Positions 42,668 to 51,712 of a stretch of DNA of 64,000 nucleotides are shown piece by piece (the first letter of the stretch is position 1; each line of letters starts with the position of its first letter). Below the pieces are notes generated by a model. The model had not been told where the DNA came from, searched no databases, and saw nothing but the letters and a program-made list of their open reading frames with translations. This stretch comes from CAZDWZ01 sp964509425 (GTDB lineage Bacteria > Bdellovibrionota_C > UBA2361 > SZUA-149 > CAZDWZ01). The translations under genes were made by a program, and so were the position numbers. The DNA is taken from NCBI GenBank assembly GCA_964509425.1, contig CAZDWZ010000002.1:474766-538765 (forward strand). Direction: 5' to 3'.

Positions 42668-44997
42668 CAGAGATTCTTCCTATAGATCTGCACCACAGAG
42701 GAGCGAGGAATCTCACCCAGACGTCCGGACGGAAAGTTGCTGCCGAGAGGAATGACTCGCACCTGCGGCATCGAGCTTCCGTCTGGATTCGCCAGGATAA
42801 AGGTCCGCTCTTCCTCAAGCGCGAGTTGAGAATTCCGAGCCCCTCTTATCCCACAAAATTCTCCGGGATGCTGCACGGAGAGGAGGAAAGACCGCTCGTC
42901 TTCAATCCACTCAAAACCCGTAAGCTCCGACTCCATCGGCCCGATGCCGAAGCAACGCGGTAGTCCCGCCTCAGGCCCGGTGGTAGGAATACAAAAGATC
43001 GCGTTATTTCCGAATATTCCTGCGAAACTTTTCTCCCCTGGAGTGGTTCCGGGTGAACGCGTAACCTCGTGCTGCAGCGCCTCAGCAGAGATATCACAAA
43101 CCATCCACAGATTCCCTGTTCGGTCGAATCGAATGTTATCCGCGGCAGCGAATCCTCCTCCGGATTCGGCAACCTCCCCTGAGCTTACGAACCTCCCCCA
43201 ACGAAACTTTGACCCGTCCAGCAAATTTTCGATTTCTTCGATTCGATAGATCGCGCCATATTGCCGGGAGTTCGCCTCGAGCGAATCGGGAAAGATCCGC
43301 ATATCCGGACTTCCCTCGCTCCGTCCGGTCGAATCGGTAAAGGCAATATACACTGAGCGATCGAATGGATGAATATCGATTCCTTCCGGCCGCGCAGTCG
43401 GAGTGCCTCCTATCGCGTTTGCCATGAGGAACGCATCCAACAGGAGAACCGCCTCAACGAACTCGCTTCGTTCTTTCTTTGACAGTGTTTGCGGAGCCAA
43501 GACGAGGTCGCCGAGCACCAAGTTCGAATATGGCTTCCTGCCAAACTTTTCGATCGCCGCGATCCATTCCGCAACACTCACTCCTTCATATTTTTTCCCC
43601 GGGCTGGTAACGATTTCGCTCCCGCCCTCCGGACGCTTCGGAAGCAACTGATGCCCGGTTGAGCAGCGGTCCGGGCGCGGAGCCTCCAGCGGCGTTTCAG
43701 CCGTGAGCGGAATCCACTCTCCGGTGAAATCCTCGTGAAACTTTGCCACCGCAAGCTCTCCGTCCTCGAATAAGCGCGAGTTCGAAGGATCACTCGGATC
43801 GCCGACGATACCCCGGCTTCTGTAGCGCCAGATATGTCCTCCGCGGCGATCATCTCCCATATACGCGAGAAGCCTGCGGCCCGGCTCTACACGGAGTGCG
43901 ACGTTCTCATGTCGAAACCTGCCGAGCGCAGAGTGTTTTATCAATGCCCCGGTTTCGGGAGCGACCTCGCACACCCAGCCAAATGCCCTTCCGTCCAACG
44001 GCCGGGCATACGCTTGGTGTATTCCCTCCCACTGAAGTGGATACTTCGAAACCGAGTGGATCATCGATGCTGAAAACGGAACAGTACTTGGCGAGAGCGG
44101 CTGACCGTCTGCGGTCACCCCGTCTACAACAAAGTCCTGGATGTTCTCCTCGCACGTCAACATTGTTCCCCACGGAGTCACCGCTCCGGAACAATTCGCG
44201 AGCGTGCCGGGCGGGGGTGGAAAGAATGCGGCTCCAGGGCCGGAGAAGGAGATTCCGCAGCCGCGAGCAATGTTTGTGGATGAAAGAGCCGTAATTCGCT
44301 TATGATGCGGTGAATGCAAGATAACGCTGTACAAACCTTCACTCGATCGCTTCACATGAACGATCGACACCCCCACCTCTTCGAGAATCCGCTTTCCGAG
44401 CTCATCGAGCTCAGCAAAAGCTGTTTCTGGAAGCATTTTCCGAACTTGTGGATCGCTCAGATCAATTTCCGCAGAGTTCCAAATATAGCCGGCGATTGAC
44501 AGCACGCCGCTTCCTTCGCGTTTGGGCTTCGGATCGGGAATGACGGAAATTGCCGGCGGCGGTTTTCCGAATTCCGATTGAAACGCATCGGACCATGGGC
44601 GGGCGGAGACATATTCGTGATTCACCACGAGCCAAAATTCCGAATCTGTTTCGCGCACAGGAATCAGGCCGACAAAATCACAATTACTGCCGAAGCGGAT
44701 GTCTCTCCCTTCAGGTCCGAACCTGTCGCCCCATTGGGCGATGACCGAGTAGCTATACCGATCGGGCAAGACCAATTCGTCAAGCACGCGAAAATTCGCC
44801 GGCGCGGCGCTTCGCTGGTCGCCTGGAAGGAGAATCGGATAGGGCACATCGATCCAGTCGGAGAAAACGGAAGAGACCGGGGAACTGGAGAACTCTCGCT
44901 CTCGATGTCTTCCCATCGGCAGCAAACATCCTGAGGCAAGAGTTGACGCGCCCGCACCGCAGTATCGGAGAAAAGACCTTCTTGAGAGGTGAAACAT
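42667..44997 (-). CDS. phoX: PhoX-family alkaline phosphatase, Tat-exported
   Basis: A 776-residue protein. The N-terminus has SRRSFLRYCGAGA, a twin-arginine export signal, followed by SGC, which might be a lipid-attachment site though the preceding residues are not ideal. The PhoX/DUF839 region contains TPWGTMLTCEENIQDF (about 265), RFRHENVAL (about 360) and YMGDDRRGGHIWRY (about 375), matching the calcium- and iron-binding propeller. PhoX enzymes release phosphate from organic esters in the periplasm and commonly respond to phosphate starvation; I see no clear Pho box. It is coupled to prmA downstream. Confidence 0.85.
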   Translation of the reverse strand: MFHLSRRSFLRYCGAGASTLASGCLLPMGRHREREFSSSPVSSVFSDWIDVPYPILLPGDQRSAAPANFRVLDELVLPDRYSYSVIAQWGDRFGPEGRDIRFGSNCDFVGLIPVRETDSEFWLVVNHEYVSARPWSDAFQSEFGKPPPAISVIPDPKPKREGSGVLSIAGYIWNSAEIDLSDPQVRKMLPETAFAELDELGKRILEEVGVSIVHVKRSSEGLYSVILHSPHHKRITALSSTNIARGCGISFSGPGAAFFPPPPGTLANCSGAVTPWGTMLTCEENIQDFVVDGVTADGQPLSPSTVPFSASMIHSVSKYPLQWEGIHQAYARPLDGRAFGWVCEVAPETGALIKHSALGRFRHENVALRVEPGRRLLAYMGDDRRGGHIWRYRSRGIVGDPSDPSNSRLFEDGELAVAKFHEDFTGEWIPLTAETPLEAPRPDRCSTGHQLLPKRPEGGSEIVTSPGKKYEGVSVAEWIAAIEKFGRKPYSNLVLGDLVLAPQTLSKKERSEFVEAVLLLDAFLMANAIGGTPTARPEGIDIHPFDRSVYIAFTDSTGRSEGSPDMRIFPDSLEANSRQYGAIYRIEEIENLLDGSKFRWGRFVSSGEVAESGGGFAAADNIRFDRTGNLWMVCDISAEALQHEVTRSPGTTPGEKSFAGIFGNNAIFCIPTTGPEAGLPRCFGIGPMESELTGFEWIEDERSFLLSVQHPGEFCGIRGARNSQLALEEERTFILANPDGSSMPQVRVIPLGSNFPSGRLGEIPRSSVVQIYRKNL

Positions 44998-45203
44998 TGA
45001 CGGAGTTTGCGGCGAGCATTGGCCTACGGCAATACCCTTTTGCCGCGCGTTAGAATCTCGTTAGCACGGCCACGAGCGTGCGGTTCATAGACGAACTCAA
45101 AATAGCTGAGGGACAACGCTGCAAGCCGTTATCCCTGAGGTACCCCTGAACGGTCCAGGAGTGACAAATGCGGAGCAATGCGGGTGGGCGATCTGACACC
45201 GCT

Positions 45204-45695
45204 TCACACCATCTGCTCCGCGTTCTGGATGGCGACGCCGAGCTGGTCCGCAAGGCGCGCGTTGAACCCGGCCTCCGGCGAGTCGCCCTGCATTTCGACC
45301 GGCGGGATCGAAATCCACCCGCCGCCGTCTGCCGTTCCAACGCAGCGGAACGGACGACCGTCGGCCAGATTGAACGTGATGATCCAGATCGCCCAATCCG
45401 GCGTTGCGACGAAGCGGTGGCTGGGCGACGGCCCGCGCTCTACGGCGACACCACCGACGACGACCGTCGGCTCCGCGTCCGAGGCCGGCGTCCAAGCCTC
45501 CTCGCACCAACCGCGGAGCGTGTCGCCGTCGAACGTGTGCGACAGCTCGCGGCCGTCGAGGTGGTGGAACAGCCTCGTCGGCGCGTCGTGGCCCATCTCG
45601 GCCAGCGACGTCAGGAAGATCTTGAGTCGCTGAAGCTGCGTGAGTCGGCCGAGGCCGACCATCGCGCCTTTCCGGGCATCTCTTCTGGTTGCCAT
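45204..45695 (-). CDS. Orphan protein in a G+C-rich patch
   Basis: Not recognised. 163 residues, no signal peptide or membrane helix. The N-terminal third is basic and helical (LTQLQRLKIFLTSL); the rest is Asp/Gly-rich with IWIITFNLADGRPF and GGGWISIPPVEM strands. Several frames are open on both strands because the DNA is G+C-rich; this one was chosen for its protein-like composition and AGGGG five bases before the ATG at 45695. The base composition is visibly richer in G and C than its neighbours, which suggests acquisition from elsewhere. Confidence 0.5.
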   Translation of the reverse strand: MATRRDARKGAMVGLGRLTQLQRLKIFLTSLAEMGHDAPTRLFHHLDGRELSHTFDGDTLRGWCEEAWTPASDAEPTVVVGGVAVERGPSPSHRFVATPDWAIWIITFNLADGRPFRCVGTADGGGWISIPPVEMQGDSPEAGFNARLADQLGVAIQNAEQMV

Positions 45696-46022
45696 GAATT
45701 CCCCTCGCGTGGACAGTGGCGGACGATTTTGTGACGCTTGGATCCTCTTGGTGAGAGGGTCTCGTTCGAGGCGACAGATCACCGCGAACGAGAACCTCTC
45801 CACCACGGGGGAGTATCAATTCAAATAAAAACCTTGAATGGCTTACAGCGGTCCCAAACCTATACCCCCGCGGAGCATCGGCATGAGACCATTCTGAATT
45901 CGCTGCTGAGACACATTTTCGAAAGAACGGGCGGAATTGTACTTCTATATCATAGACTATTCCGGTCGAGTTTCTTGCGTAATCCTATATTTTTCTAAAA
46001 TTCCTGTTATATTCTTAACATC
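45696..46022. other. 327-bp spacer, A+T-rich toward the ACT-like gene
   Basis: No gene supported. The composition shifts from G+C-rich near 45700 to A+T-rich near 45940-46020, where the promoter of the gene at 46023 should lie (TTGCGT at about 45976 and TAAAAT about 16 bases on are possible elements). No hairpin or repeat is evident. Confidence 0.35.
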
Positions 46023-46676
46023 ATGCGAAAACTTTCAGACGCACTCGAAGAAGTCATCGACGGCAGCCCACTGTTTCAACTGGGCTTGCAGGAAGGGTTA
46101 CTGAACCTCTCCCAGCTCGCGCGCTTCATTCATCCGCTTCTCACCGTGCGGATGAAAAAAGAAATCCAAGTTCAGTCCATCACGATGGCGCTTTCCCGTC
46201 TGCAACGATCGAAAGAGAAAGGCACCATCAAAAATCGCATCGACCTGAAGCTGAAGAATATTGCACTTCATTCCGATCTCAGCATTCTTACCTTCACGAA
46301 AACGAAAGAGGTGCACAAGGCGCTTCAGCAGATTTACAGCAAAATTCTCAGCGCCAACGGTTTCATCACCATCACGGAAGGCGTAACGGAGGTGACAATC
46401 ATCGTCGAGGAGCGAAACCGCGAGTTTGCAGAGAAGCAGGTGCCCACAAAGCCGCTCCATCGAAGAAAGGACATCGCCTCTCTCGGACTTCGATTTGACG
46501 AAGCATATCTCTCGATGCCGGGGTTATTCTATTCGATCTTCCAGCAGCTATACTTGCAGAACCTAAACATCGCCGAGCTTGCGTCAACAACCACAGAGCT
46601 CATTATTTATTTGGATCGGAAAGACGTACAGCTCGCTTTTGACACGCTGTACACGCGGTTTGTCGTCGATAAATAA
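46023..46676 (+). CDS. Protein with winged-helix-like and ACT-like regions
   Basis: A 217-residue soluble protein. Residues about 15-75 look like a winged helix (LLNLSQLARFIHPLL and a Q-x-x-S-x-x-x-A-L-x-R-L recognition helix). Two segments then resemble ACT domains: LHSDLSILTF with ITEGVTEVTIIVEE, and MPGLFYSIFQQLYLQNLNIAELASTTTELIIYLDRKD, the latter like the aspartokinase regulatory fold. ACT domains bind amino acids, so an amino-acid-responsive regulator is plausible, but this is pattern reading and not a firm family assignment. The ATG at 46023 follows an A+T-rich leader. Confidence 0.6.
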   Translation: MRKLSDALEEVIDGSPLFQLGLQEGLLNLSQLARFIHPLLTVRMKKEIQVQSITMALSRLQRSKEKGTIKNRIDLKLKNIALHSDLSILTFTKTKEVHKALQQIYSKILSANGFITITEGVTEVTIIVEERNREFAEKQVPTKPLHRRKDIASLGLRFDEAYLSMPGLFYSIFQQLYLQNLNIAELASTTTELIIYLDRKDVQLAFDTLYTRFVVDK

Positions 46677-46682
46677 AAGATT

Positions 46683-47174
46683 CTATTTTGGGCCGATTCG
46701 CATGCCGCGATTCATAGGAACCGCGGTCTGCGCCGATACCATCGGGGCAGTGACCATAGCCGACGAACCCTGTGACCGAGACTGCAGCTCCTGCATCGTT
46801 GCGCGAAGGAGATCTCGCTCCTCGGTCATCGTCTGCAGTCGACGCGAGACATAGGACAGCTCCTCCCGCGCTCGTGTGACCTCAGCCTGGAATAGCTCCC
46901 GCTGCTGATAGAGTTGGTCGAGCTGATCGTCGGTTTCTCCGATCTCCTGAGATTCGGTCCGAAGCTTTGCGATGAGTCGTTTTTGCTTTTGATTTTTTCC
47001 AATGAGCGCAAGACCCTCGAACACGAGGTAGACACTCACCGCCAAGAAGATGAGATCTTTCTGAACGTCTCTTTCGGCAAGAAGTGGGAGGCGGAAAAAC
47101 TCCACACCACGGTACTTCAACCAGTAGATGACATTCACCGCGAGGGAGGCTAACGCGATGAGTAACACTCTCAT
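46683..47174 (-). CDS. Small membrane protein with coiled coil
   Basis: 163 residues, not recognised. Two N-terminal hydrophobic helices (about 2-20 and 38-58) are followed by a long charged heptad region (about 62-130, with TEERDLLRATMQELQ) that should form a coiled coil, and a Met/Pro/Ala-rich tail. The ATG at 47174 has AGGAG seven bases upstream, which excludes the longer start at 47222. It converges with the ACT-like gene, leaving six bases between stops. Confidence 0.65.
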   Translation of the reverse strand: MRVLLIALASLAVNVIYWLKYRGVEFFRLPLLAERDVQKDLIFLAVSVYLVFEGLALIGKNQKQKRLIAKLRTESQEIGETDDQLDQLYQQRELFQAEVTRAREELSYVSRRLQTMTEERDLLRATMQELQSRSQGSSAMVTAPMVSAQTAVPMNRGMRIGPK

Positions 47175-47433
47175 TTTGAAGCTCCTGTTCACATTCCGGA
47201 TAGTAACTTCCGGTTTGCGCATTCATGTTATGTAGCGACCCTGAGCGAGCAATCTTATAAACCATCAGGATTTTATGTGCAATGCACCCTCCTGCCCGCC
47301 TGGCGAAAGCTCGGCTGGGTAAGCTTGGGATTTCATTGGACAAATACCGCTGAGTTGGGTTTCTTACAATTTCCTGTACCGTGATCTGTTTAATTCCATC
47401 ATCGGATCAATCGCACGAAGTCTACGAGGAAGG

Positions 47434-47991
47434 GTGAGCCAGGAAGTCGAAGCAGTTGAAGTTGAGAATCGAATTCCGGCTGGAGCTTTCTGGCGCCGCG
47501 TCCTCGCGTTCGCGTTTGATATCCTCGTCGTCCTCGTCCTCTCGGTCTCGTATCTCTCGGTTCGCGGTGGATTGTTCCTGAAGCGTTTCTCGGATTCGGT
47601 GGAGTACACGAATCCTGCCATTCTCAAACAGCTCGCACGATCGGAGTTCGCCACTTCATTTTCGGTTATCTTTTTCTTTGCAATCTTCTATTTCATAGTT
47701 CTTGAATACATTTGGAGGCAGGCTACGCTGGGGAAGATTATCTTCTCGTTGCAAGTCGTTTCCGATCAGTCGAGGCGGCCCACCTTGCGCCAAATTGCAA
47801 TTCGATTTTTCGCAAAGTTTCTTATCGGTCCTCTTACTCTCGGGTTGAGTTGGGCTGCAGCGCTTCTGTCGAACCGGCGACAAGCCTGGCACGATCGAAT
47901 CGCAAAAACCTATGTCGTGCTCACCAGCCTAGAACCCAGCAGCTCCCCGCCTCCGGAGAAGCCTGCGAATAGTGCTCCTATCGAGCTGTAG
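47434..47991 (+). CDS. RDD-family membrane protein
   Basis: A 185-residue protein with the RDD layout: AGAFWRRVLAFAFDILVVL (Arg and Asp in the first helix, about 16-34), a second helix, a third near residue 82, then TLGKIIFSLQVV and RPTLRQIAIRFFAKFLIG, and closing WHDRIAKTYVV. The function of RDD proteins is mostly unknown; some affect ion balance. GTG start at 47434. Its 3' end overlaps the convergent sigma-54 activator gene by 63 bases. The 259-base gap before it shows no gene. Confidence 0.8.
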   Translation: MSQEVEAVEVENRIPAGAFWRRVLAFAFDILVVLVLSVSYLSVRGGLFLKRFSDSVEYTNPAILKQLARSEFATSFSVIFFFAIFYFIVLEYIWRQATLGKIIFSLQVVSDQSRRPTLRQIAIRFFAKFLIGPLTLGLSWAAALLSNRRQAWHDRIAKTYVVLTSLEPSSSPPPEKPANSAPIEL

Positions 47992-49311
47992 ATAGCTCGC
48001 TGCTTTCGATTGGTTGTTGTCGAATTTTGACAAGGTCTCCGTGAGCAGTCGTGCCTCAAACTGCCGCACCTGTTCGCGAAACGATCCTTGCGCGCGAAGG
48101 ATTTTCGCACCTTCCTGAAACACAAAGTCTTTCGCCTCGACGAAGCGCCGTCCTTCGTATTCTGCTCGATACGCCCCCCCTTCAATCACGGCAAACAGCT
48201 CCCGGACATTCCCCGGCCATCGATACTGAAACAGCCTATCCATTGCTGAGGGGGCGATTCCCTGCACGTCGAGGTTTTCACGGTTTGAGAGCTCGCGGAA
48301 GTAATCATTCGCCAAATCTGGAATATCTTCCAATCGTGCACGGAGCGGAGGAATCTCAATCGTGAGGTGCGCAATCCGATGGTAAAAGTCCCGTCGAAGC
48401 TTCCCTTCACGCAGGGTGTCGTCTACGTTCCGGTTTGTCGCCGTAATGAGCCGAAAGTCCGAACGGTTTTCTTTATTCGATCCAAGCCTTCGAAACACTC
48501 GCTCTTGAAGCGCGTTCAACAAGAGAATTTGAGTTTCAAGCGGAAACTCATCGACCTCGTCCAAGAATAGCGTCCCGCCGTTTGCCTCTTCGATGAGGCC
48601 CTTCCGAACTTCGTTGGCGCCGGTAAACGCTCCTCGTTCGTGTCCGAAAATCTCGCTTGCGCTGAGATCGGGACTGCCAAATCGTGGTTGCACTCGGATG
48701 AAAGGGCGCGACCGTCTCGGACTCGAACGATGAATCGCCTGGGCGATGACACCCTTTCCGACTCCGGTCTCACCAGCGAGAAATACCGGTTGCGTGTGCG
48801 AACCCGCGTAGGCAACCTGCTCGATGACTTTTTTCATGACTTCATTTCGGCTCATGAGACCGGTCAGACTCTGAAGCGTCTGCGGCGTATGCGACAGGCC
48901 GAAATACGTACGTCGTAGTTGGGTGGAGTGAATCGCATCTCGGAGAAGCGCACCGAGATGCTCAACGTCAACGGGCTTTGTGAGGAAACTTGCGGCGCCC
49001 CTTCTTAACGATTCCAGCCCGAATTCCTTCGCGTCATGTCCGGTTAGAATCAGAACACGCAGACTGGGATCTTCTCGTTGAAGAACTTCAAGCAGCTCCA
49101 AGCCGCTTTGCGGACCTCGCTCTTCGGAGAGTGAGAGGTCTAATACGATCGCCTCTGGTGAATGTTCACGCAGTTGTTCGAGCGCCTCGCTCTCATTCGA
49201 AGCGAAAATGACATCGAAAGAATACCTGCGGCGGCTCAGGGACTGTGCGGTGGCTCTGCTTCCCGCAACATCATCGTCGATTATGAGAACGGTGTTTGAA
49301 GAAACACTCAC
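47929..49311 (-). CDS. Sigma-54-dependent response regulator (NtrC-like)
   Basis: A 460-residue regulator with three domains. A receiver (about 5-120) has VLIIDDD, the phosphoacceptor Asp in AIVLDLS and the Lys in FLTKPVD. An AAA+ domain (about 150-380) has GETGVGKGV, the sigma-54-binding loop GAFTGA, GGTLFLDEVDE and the arginine finger region. A Fis-type helix-turn-helix (about 420-455, NNQSKAASYLQLDRSTIRRLL) ends the protein. All catalytic residues look intact. GTG start overlapping the transhydrogenase stop by four bases, which is an odd partner; no cognate histidine kinase is in the window. Confidence 0.92.
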   Translation of the reverse strand: MSVSSNTVLIIDDDVAGSRATAQSLSRRRYSFDVIFASNESEALEQLREHSPEAIVLDLSLSEERGPQSGLELLEVLQREDPSLRVLILTGHDAKEFGLESLRRGAASFLTKPVDVEHLGALLRDAIHSTQLRRTYFGLSHTPQTLQSLTGLMSRNEVMKKVIEQVAYAGSHTQPVFLAGETGVGKGVIAQAIHRSSPRRSRPFIRVQPRFGSPDLSASEIFGHERGAFTGANEVRKGLIEEANGGTLFLDEVDEFPLETQILLLNALQERVFRRLGSNKENRSDFRLITATNRNVDDTLREGKLRRDFYHRIAHLTIEIPPLRARLEDIPDLANDYFRELSNRENLDVQGIAPSAMDRLFQYRWPGNVRELFAVIEGGAYRAEYEGRRFVEAKDFVFQEGAKILRAQGSFREQVRQFEARLLTETLSKFDNNQSKAASYLQLDRSTIRRLLRRRGAAGF

Positions 49312-50729
49312 GCTCGAATCTTATTAAGACCATCCAATGCAGCGACTCGGTACATTTCTGAAAGCGTCGGATTATTGAAGACGCACGACATCAGGTAGTC
49401 GAGTCCGCCCTTCAGGTGAATCACAGCTTGGCCGGTGTGAACGATTTCCGTCGCGCTCTCCCCGATAATATGGACGCCGAGAACTTGCTGAGTCTCGCGG
49501 TGGAAGAGGATCTTCATCATCCCAAGCTCATCGCCAAGAATCGATCCTCTCGCCATCTCTTTGTAGCGAGCCACGCCGGCTTCGTATGGAATCTGCCGTT
49601 CTGTGAGAGTATCCTCGGTGTCGCCGACGAGCGCGATTTCCGGAATTGTGTAGATGCCGTAGGGAAGCGGGACTTCCTCGCTGTGCTCTTCGATTCCATA
49701 GGCGTGGCAAACCGCCACTCTGCCTTGCCGCATTCCTGTTGATGCGAGGGCCGGAAATCCGATGACATCACCGACGGCGTAAACATGCGGAGTCTTCGTT
49801 TGAAAATGCTCGTTGACGGTGAGACGTCCGTATTTATCCGGGTCGAGGTCAATCACCTGCAAATTCAAGCGATCGGTCGCGCCCTGGCGCCCGGCCGAGA
49901 CGAGAACCGCTTCGCTGACGATGCGCTTCCCGCTCTTCAAGAAAGTCTCAACCTGTCCGTCACTTCGACGGGAGACGTTGGATACTTCTTCTCCAAGCCG
50001 GAGCACGATGCCGAGTGTCCGCATGTGATACTGAAGCGCTTCGACGATCTCGCGATCCACAAACGAGAGGATGTCTTTTCTCGCCTCAATGAGGGTCACC
50101 TTCACACCCAGCACCGCGAACATCGAAGCATACTCAACCCCGACGATTCCTCCTCCGACGATGGTAAGGTTTCGCGGCAGCTCCTTCATCGTAAGCACAT
50201 CGTCAGAATCGAGAATCTTATCTCCGTCCACTTCGAAGCCTGGAGGATGATTCGGACGTGTGCCGACGGCAATAACGATGAGCTTCGCTGTTTTTAACTG
50301 AACGGAATCTTGGTGTTCAATGAGAAGCTGATTCGGCTTCACAAAGCTTGCTCGGCCACGAATAATTTCAATTCGATTTCGGCTGAGCTGATCTTCGATG
50401 ACTTGGTTTTCGCTCCGAACGATGCTCTCGATCCGATAGGTGAGATCAGTCATCGTAATTCGGGATTTCACTCGATAGGCAGAGCCGTAGATCGAACGCT
50501 CACGGAACCCGGAAAGATACATGACGGCTTCGCGAAATGACTTACTCGGGATGGTCCCCGTATTCGACCACACGCCGCCGACTGTCTTGTCTGCTTCGAT
50601 TACTGCGACGCGCTTTCTCAGCTTCGCTGCTTGAATCGCCGCCTTCTGACCGGATGGACCGGAACCGATTACGATCACATCGTAGTCGAACTCGTTTCCC
50701 GTCCCGGAACCAGCATCACTACCGCCCAT
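49308..50729 (-). CDS. sthA: Soluble pyridine nucleotide transhydrogenase (SthA-like)
   Basis: A 473-residue flavoprotein disulfide reductase-fold enzyme. VIGSGPSGQKAA (FAD binding, about 22), GGVWSNTGTIPSKSFREAV (about 55) where lipoamide dehydrogenases have a redox cysteine pair, GGGIVGVEYAS (NAD(P) binding, about 190) and YAVGDVIG. The missing cysteine pair and the TGTIPSK segment fit SthA, which converts NADPH and NAD+ to NADP+ and NADH. The ATG at 50729 has GAGG upstream; earlier starts (50759, 50765) lack a ribosome site. Coupled to the downstream sigma-54 activator gene. Confidence 0.85.
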   Translation of the reverse strand: MGGSDAGSGTGNEFDYDVIVIGSGPSGQKAAIQAAKLRKRVAVIEADKTVGGVWSNTGTIPSKSFREAVMYLSGFRERSIYGSAYRVKSRITMTDLTYRIESIVRSENQVIEDQLSRNRIEIIRGRASFVKPNQLLIEHQDSVQLKTAKLIVIAVGTRPNHPPGFEVDGDKILDSDDVLTMKELPRNLTIVGGGIVGVEYASMFAVLGVKVTLIEARKDILSFVDREIVEALQYHMRTLGIVLRLGEEVSNVSRRSDGQVETFLKSGKRIVSEAVLVSAGRQGATDRLNLQVIDLDPDKYGRLTVNEHFQTKTPHVYAVGDVIGFPALASTGMRQGRVAVCHAYGIEEHSEEVPLPYGIYTIPEIALVGDTEDTLTERQIPYEAGVARYKEMARGSILGDELGMMKILFHRETQQVLGVHIIGESATEIVHTGQAVIHLKGGLDYLMSCVFNNPTLSEMYRVAALDGLNKIRA

Positions 50730-50884
50730 TGAACCTCGCCCTCTATCCCAATCGGTCATTCGCACTGCGTATTTCTATTCTGCAATCATATCGCGGACGA
50801 AGCTGTCGTCCTACCCCGAGAGTTCTCACCGAGAAACTTCCGACTCTTCTGCAAATCTCGAGGTCTTAGGATGCACTTCTCACT

Positions 50885-51712
50885 TCATACGGCTTCGAGA
50901 TACTCGACTGCATCCCTTATAAATGTTTCAGAAAGCCCGATCCTCACAAGCACAGTTTCGAAATCCAGCATCTCGGGAAGCGACTTCAGCACGGCAGAGC
51001 TATCCGTTCGCTCGAGTTCCCGAGTCAATGACATGGAAATTTCGCCGTTCTTCAGCTCCCACATAAATCCCGAGCGAACCGCTGGAACAAGTCCGAAGGA
51101 GGACCCAAAGGCACTCGCCGCAAAAAAGTCCGCCGCCAAGCAAAACGAAGTCACCTTCTGGAAGTTGCGATCAGAGAACGGTAATTTCACCCCCTCGGCT
51201 GCCAGCGATCCTCCAGGCAAACGCTCTTGATATCGGAGCTTATATTCGATGCCTCCCTTCCCGCCGAACGACTGAAACTCGGTGAGAAGAGAGAAACTGT
51301 ATCCTTCCGTGAGTACCTTTGGGGTATCCATGTCCAGCTCTGGTTCGTCGTCCGGCACTTCAACCTCGACTGTCCCTCCGACTTCGATCATCCGCTCTCG
51401 AGAGGTCCGGTCATCACGATTCCCCCTGATGTTCTTGAGTCGGAGCGCATCCAGTCCCCCGGGTTTCTTCGAAAGGTTGGCTGCAAGCGCAAGGAGGTCG
51501 ATCTGTTTCTCCGCCGCCGGCTCCACATACGGCCGAACTCGAGACGTGAAAGCAGCGTAGAGAAGACGAAAAATCTCCGTCCCAAATCGGGAAGCTGACC
51601 CCTCCTCGACGCCCGGAAGGACCGCAACAGCGCGCATCGTAAGCTCACGGCGTCCGAAAAACCACGAACGCTGGATGCTTCCCTCGAATGTAAACGAGAG
51701 CTTAGGAGACAC
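50885..51712 (-). CDS. Unknown soluble protein downstream of the PpiD-like gene
   Basis: Not recognised. 275 residues without signal peptide or membrane helix. It begins with a beta-rich segment, has a VEVEVPDDEPELDMD acidic stretch near residue 115, and ends with an alpha-helical part. GTG start at 51712 lies inside the end of the PpiD-like gene (11-base overlap), so it is translationally coupled to it. Confidence 0.6.
   Translation of the reverse strand: MSPKLSFTFEGSIQRSWFFGRRELTMRAVAVLPGVEEGSASRFGTEIFRLLYAAFTSRVRPYVEPAAEKQIDLLALAANLSKKPGGLDALRLKNIRGNRDDRTSRERMIEVGGTVEVEVPDDEPELDMDTPKVLTEGYSFSLLTEFQSFGGKGGIEYKLRYQERLPGGSLAAEGVKLPFSDRNFQKVTSFCLAADFFAASAFGSSFGLVPAVRSGFMWELKNGEISMSLTRELERTDSSAVLKSLPEMLDFETVLVRIGLSETFIRDAVEYLEAV

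Noticed and set aside
45168..45734. Plus-strand and alternate minus-strand frames in the G+C-rich patch
   Set aside because: Long frames are expected by chance at high G+C; they are dominated by Arg, Ala and Pro and lack a ribosome site, unlike the chosen minus-strand frame.
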